Below are positions 63,897-64,000 of a DNA stretch of 64,000 bases, in pieces. A program made the position numbers and the translations under genes. Origin of the DNA: Larix kaempferi (lineage: Eukaryota; Streptophyta; Pinopsida; Pinales; Pinaceae); contig BSBM01000602.1 of NCBI GenBank assembly GCA_027924585.1, positions 4,339,501 through 4,403,500 on the forward strand. Reading direction: 5' to 3'. The notes under the pieces are model-generated. The model was not told the origin of the DNA. It was given only the letters and a program-made list of their open reading frames with translations, and did no database searches. How positions within the stretch are numbered: the first letter of the stretch is position 1; every line of letters begins with the position of its first letter.

Positions 63897-64000
63897 CTGC
63901 CAACATTAATCCATGTCAAAGAACTACATGCAAGGATTACATCAACACCAGTAATGACGAATTCAACTTATAGGCATAACCACTAAGTTGCAATCTGAAG
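63897..64000 (-). other. Kinase intron running off the window
   Basis: Only intron sequence upstream of the P-loop exon. The exons for the rest of the protein, including any PAS domain, lie beyond the edge. Confidence 0.7.

Overview
The window looks like nuclear DNA from a seed plant with a very large, repeat-swollen genome. A gymnosperm is the best guess, because one ordinary kinase gene carries a single intron of about 50.7 kb packed with old, nested retrotransposons. This is inference: no species marker is visible. There are no prokaryotic signals, no rRNA or tRNA genes and no CRISPR array.

The only host gene I can support is on the minus strand: the kinase domain and C-terminus of a Raf-like MAPKKK of the plant PAS/Raf type. 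Eight exons lie at 61,276-63,896, with introns of 0.1-0.9 kb. The last two lie at 10,478-10,572 and 10,217-10,340. All ten exons join in phase, have plausible splice sites and contain no stop before the terminal TAG at 10,217-10,219. The N-terminal part lies beyond 64,000. The final exon and about 2.4 kb of downstream DNA exist as a tandem duplication (5,440-7,836 and 7,837-10,372). The outer copy of the exon (7,669-7,799) is broken by a stop codon.

The giant intron is a stack of insertions, several dated relative to each other by target-site duplications. (1) A Ty3/gypsy chromovirus G (+, about 12.7-23.1 kb) is hit by a solo LTR (14,755-15,390) and by a pol-less copia element D (-, 16,178-22,440). 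D is itself hit by a one-LTR element E (+, 20,009 to about 22,174). (2) A LINE (-, about 23.1-41.5 kb) is split by a gypsy chromovirus F (-, about 25,758-39,871). The two LTRs of F are themselves hit by a 4.45-kb element T with long terminal inverted repeats (26,683-31,131) and by a 2.98-kb TG...CA element H (36,445-39,425). (3) A small-LTR copia element A (-, 41,910-54,215) is hit by a nearly complete copia element C (+, 45,747-51,846) and probably by a further solo LTR (about 52,590-53,289). (4) A deleted relative of A, element B (-, 54,938 to about 59,173), abuts the tail and LTR of another copia-like element J (about 59,174-60,230).

Left of the kinase gene (1-5,440) is repeat-derived intergenic DNA: a 42-bp minisatellite, an LTR with polypurine tract, and long stretches with nothing recognisable. 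Every transposon pol is frameshifted, truncated or missing catalytic residues, so no autonomous element is expected. Element C is the best preserved.
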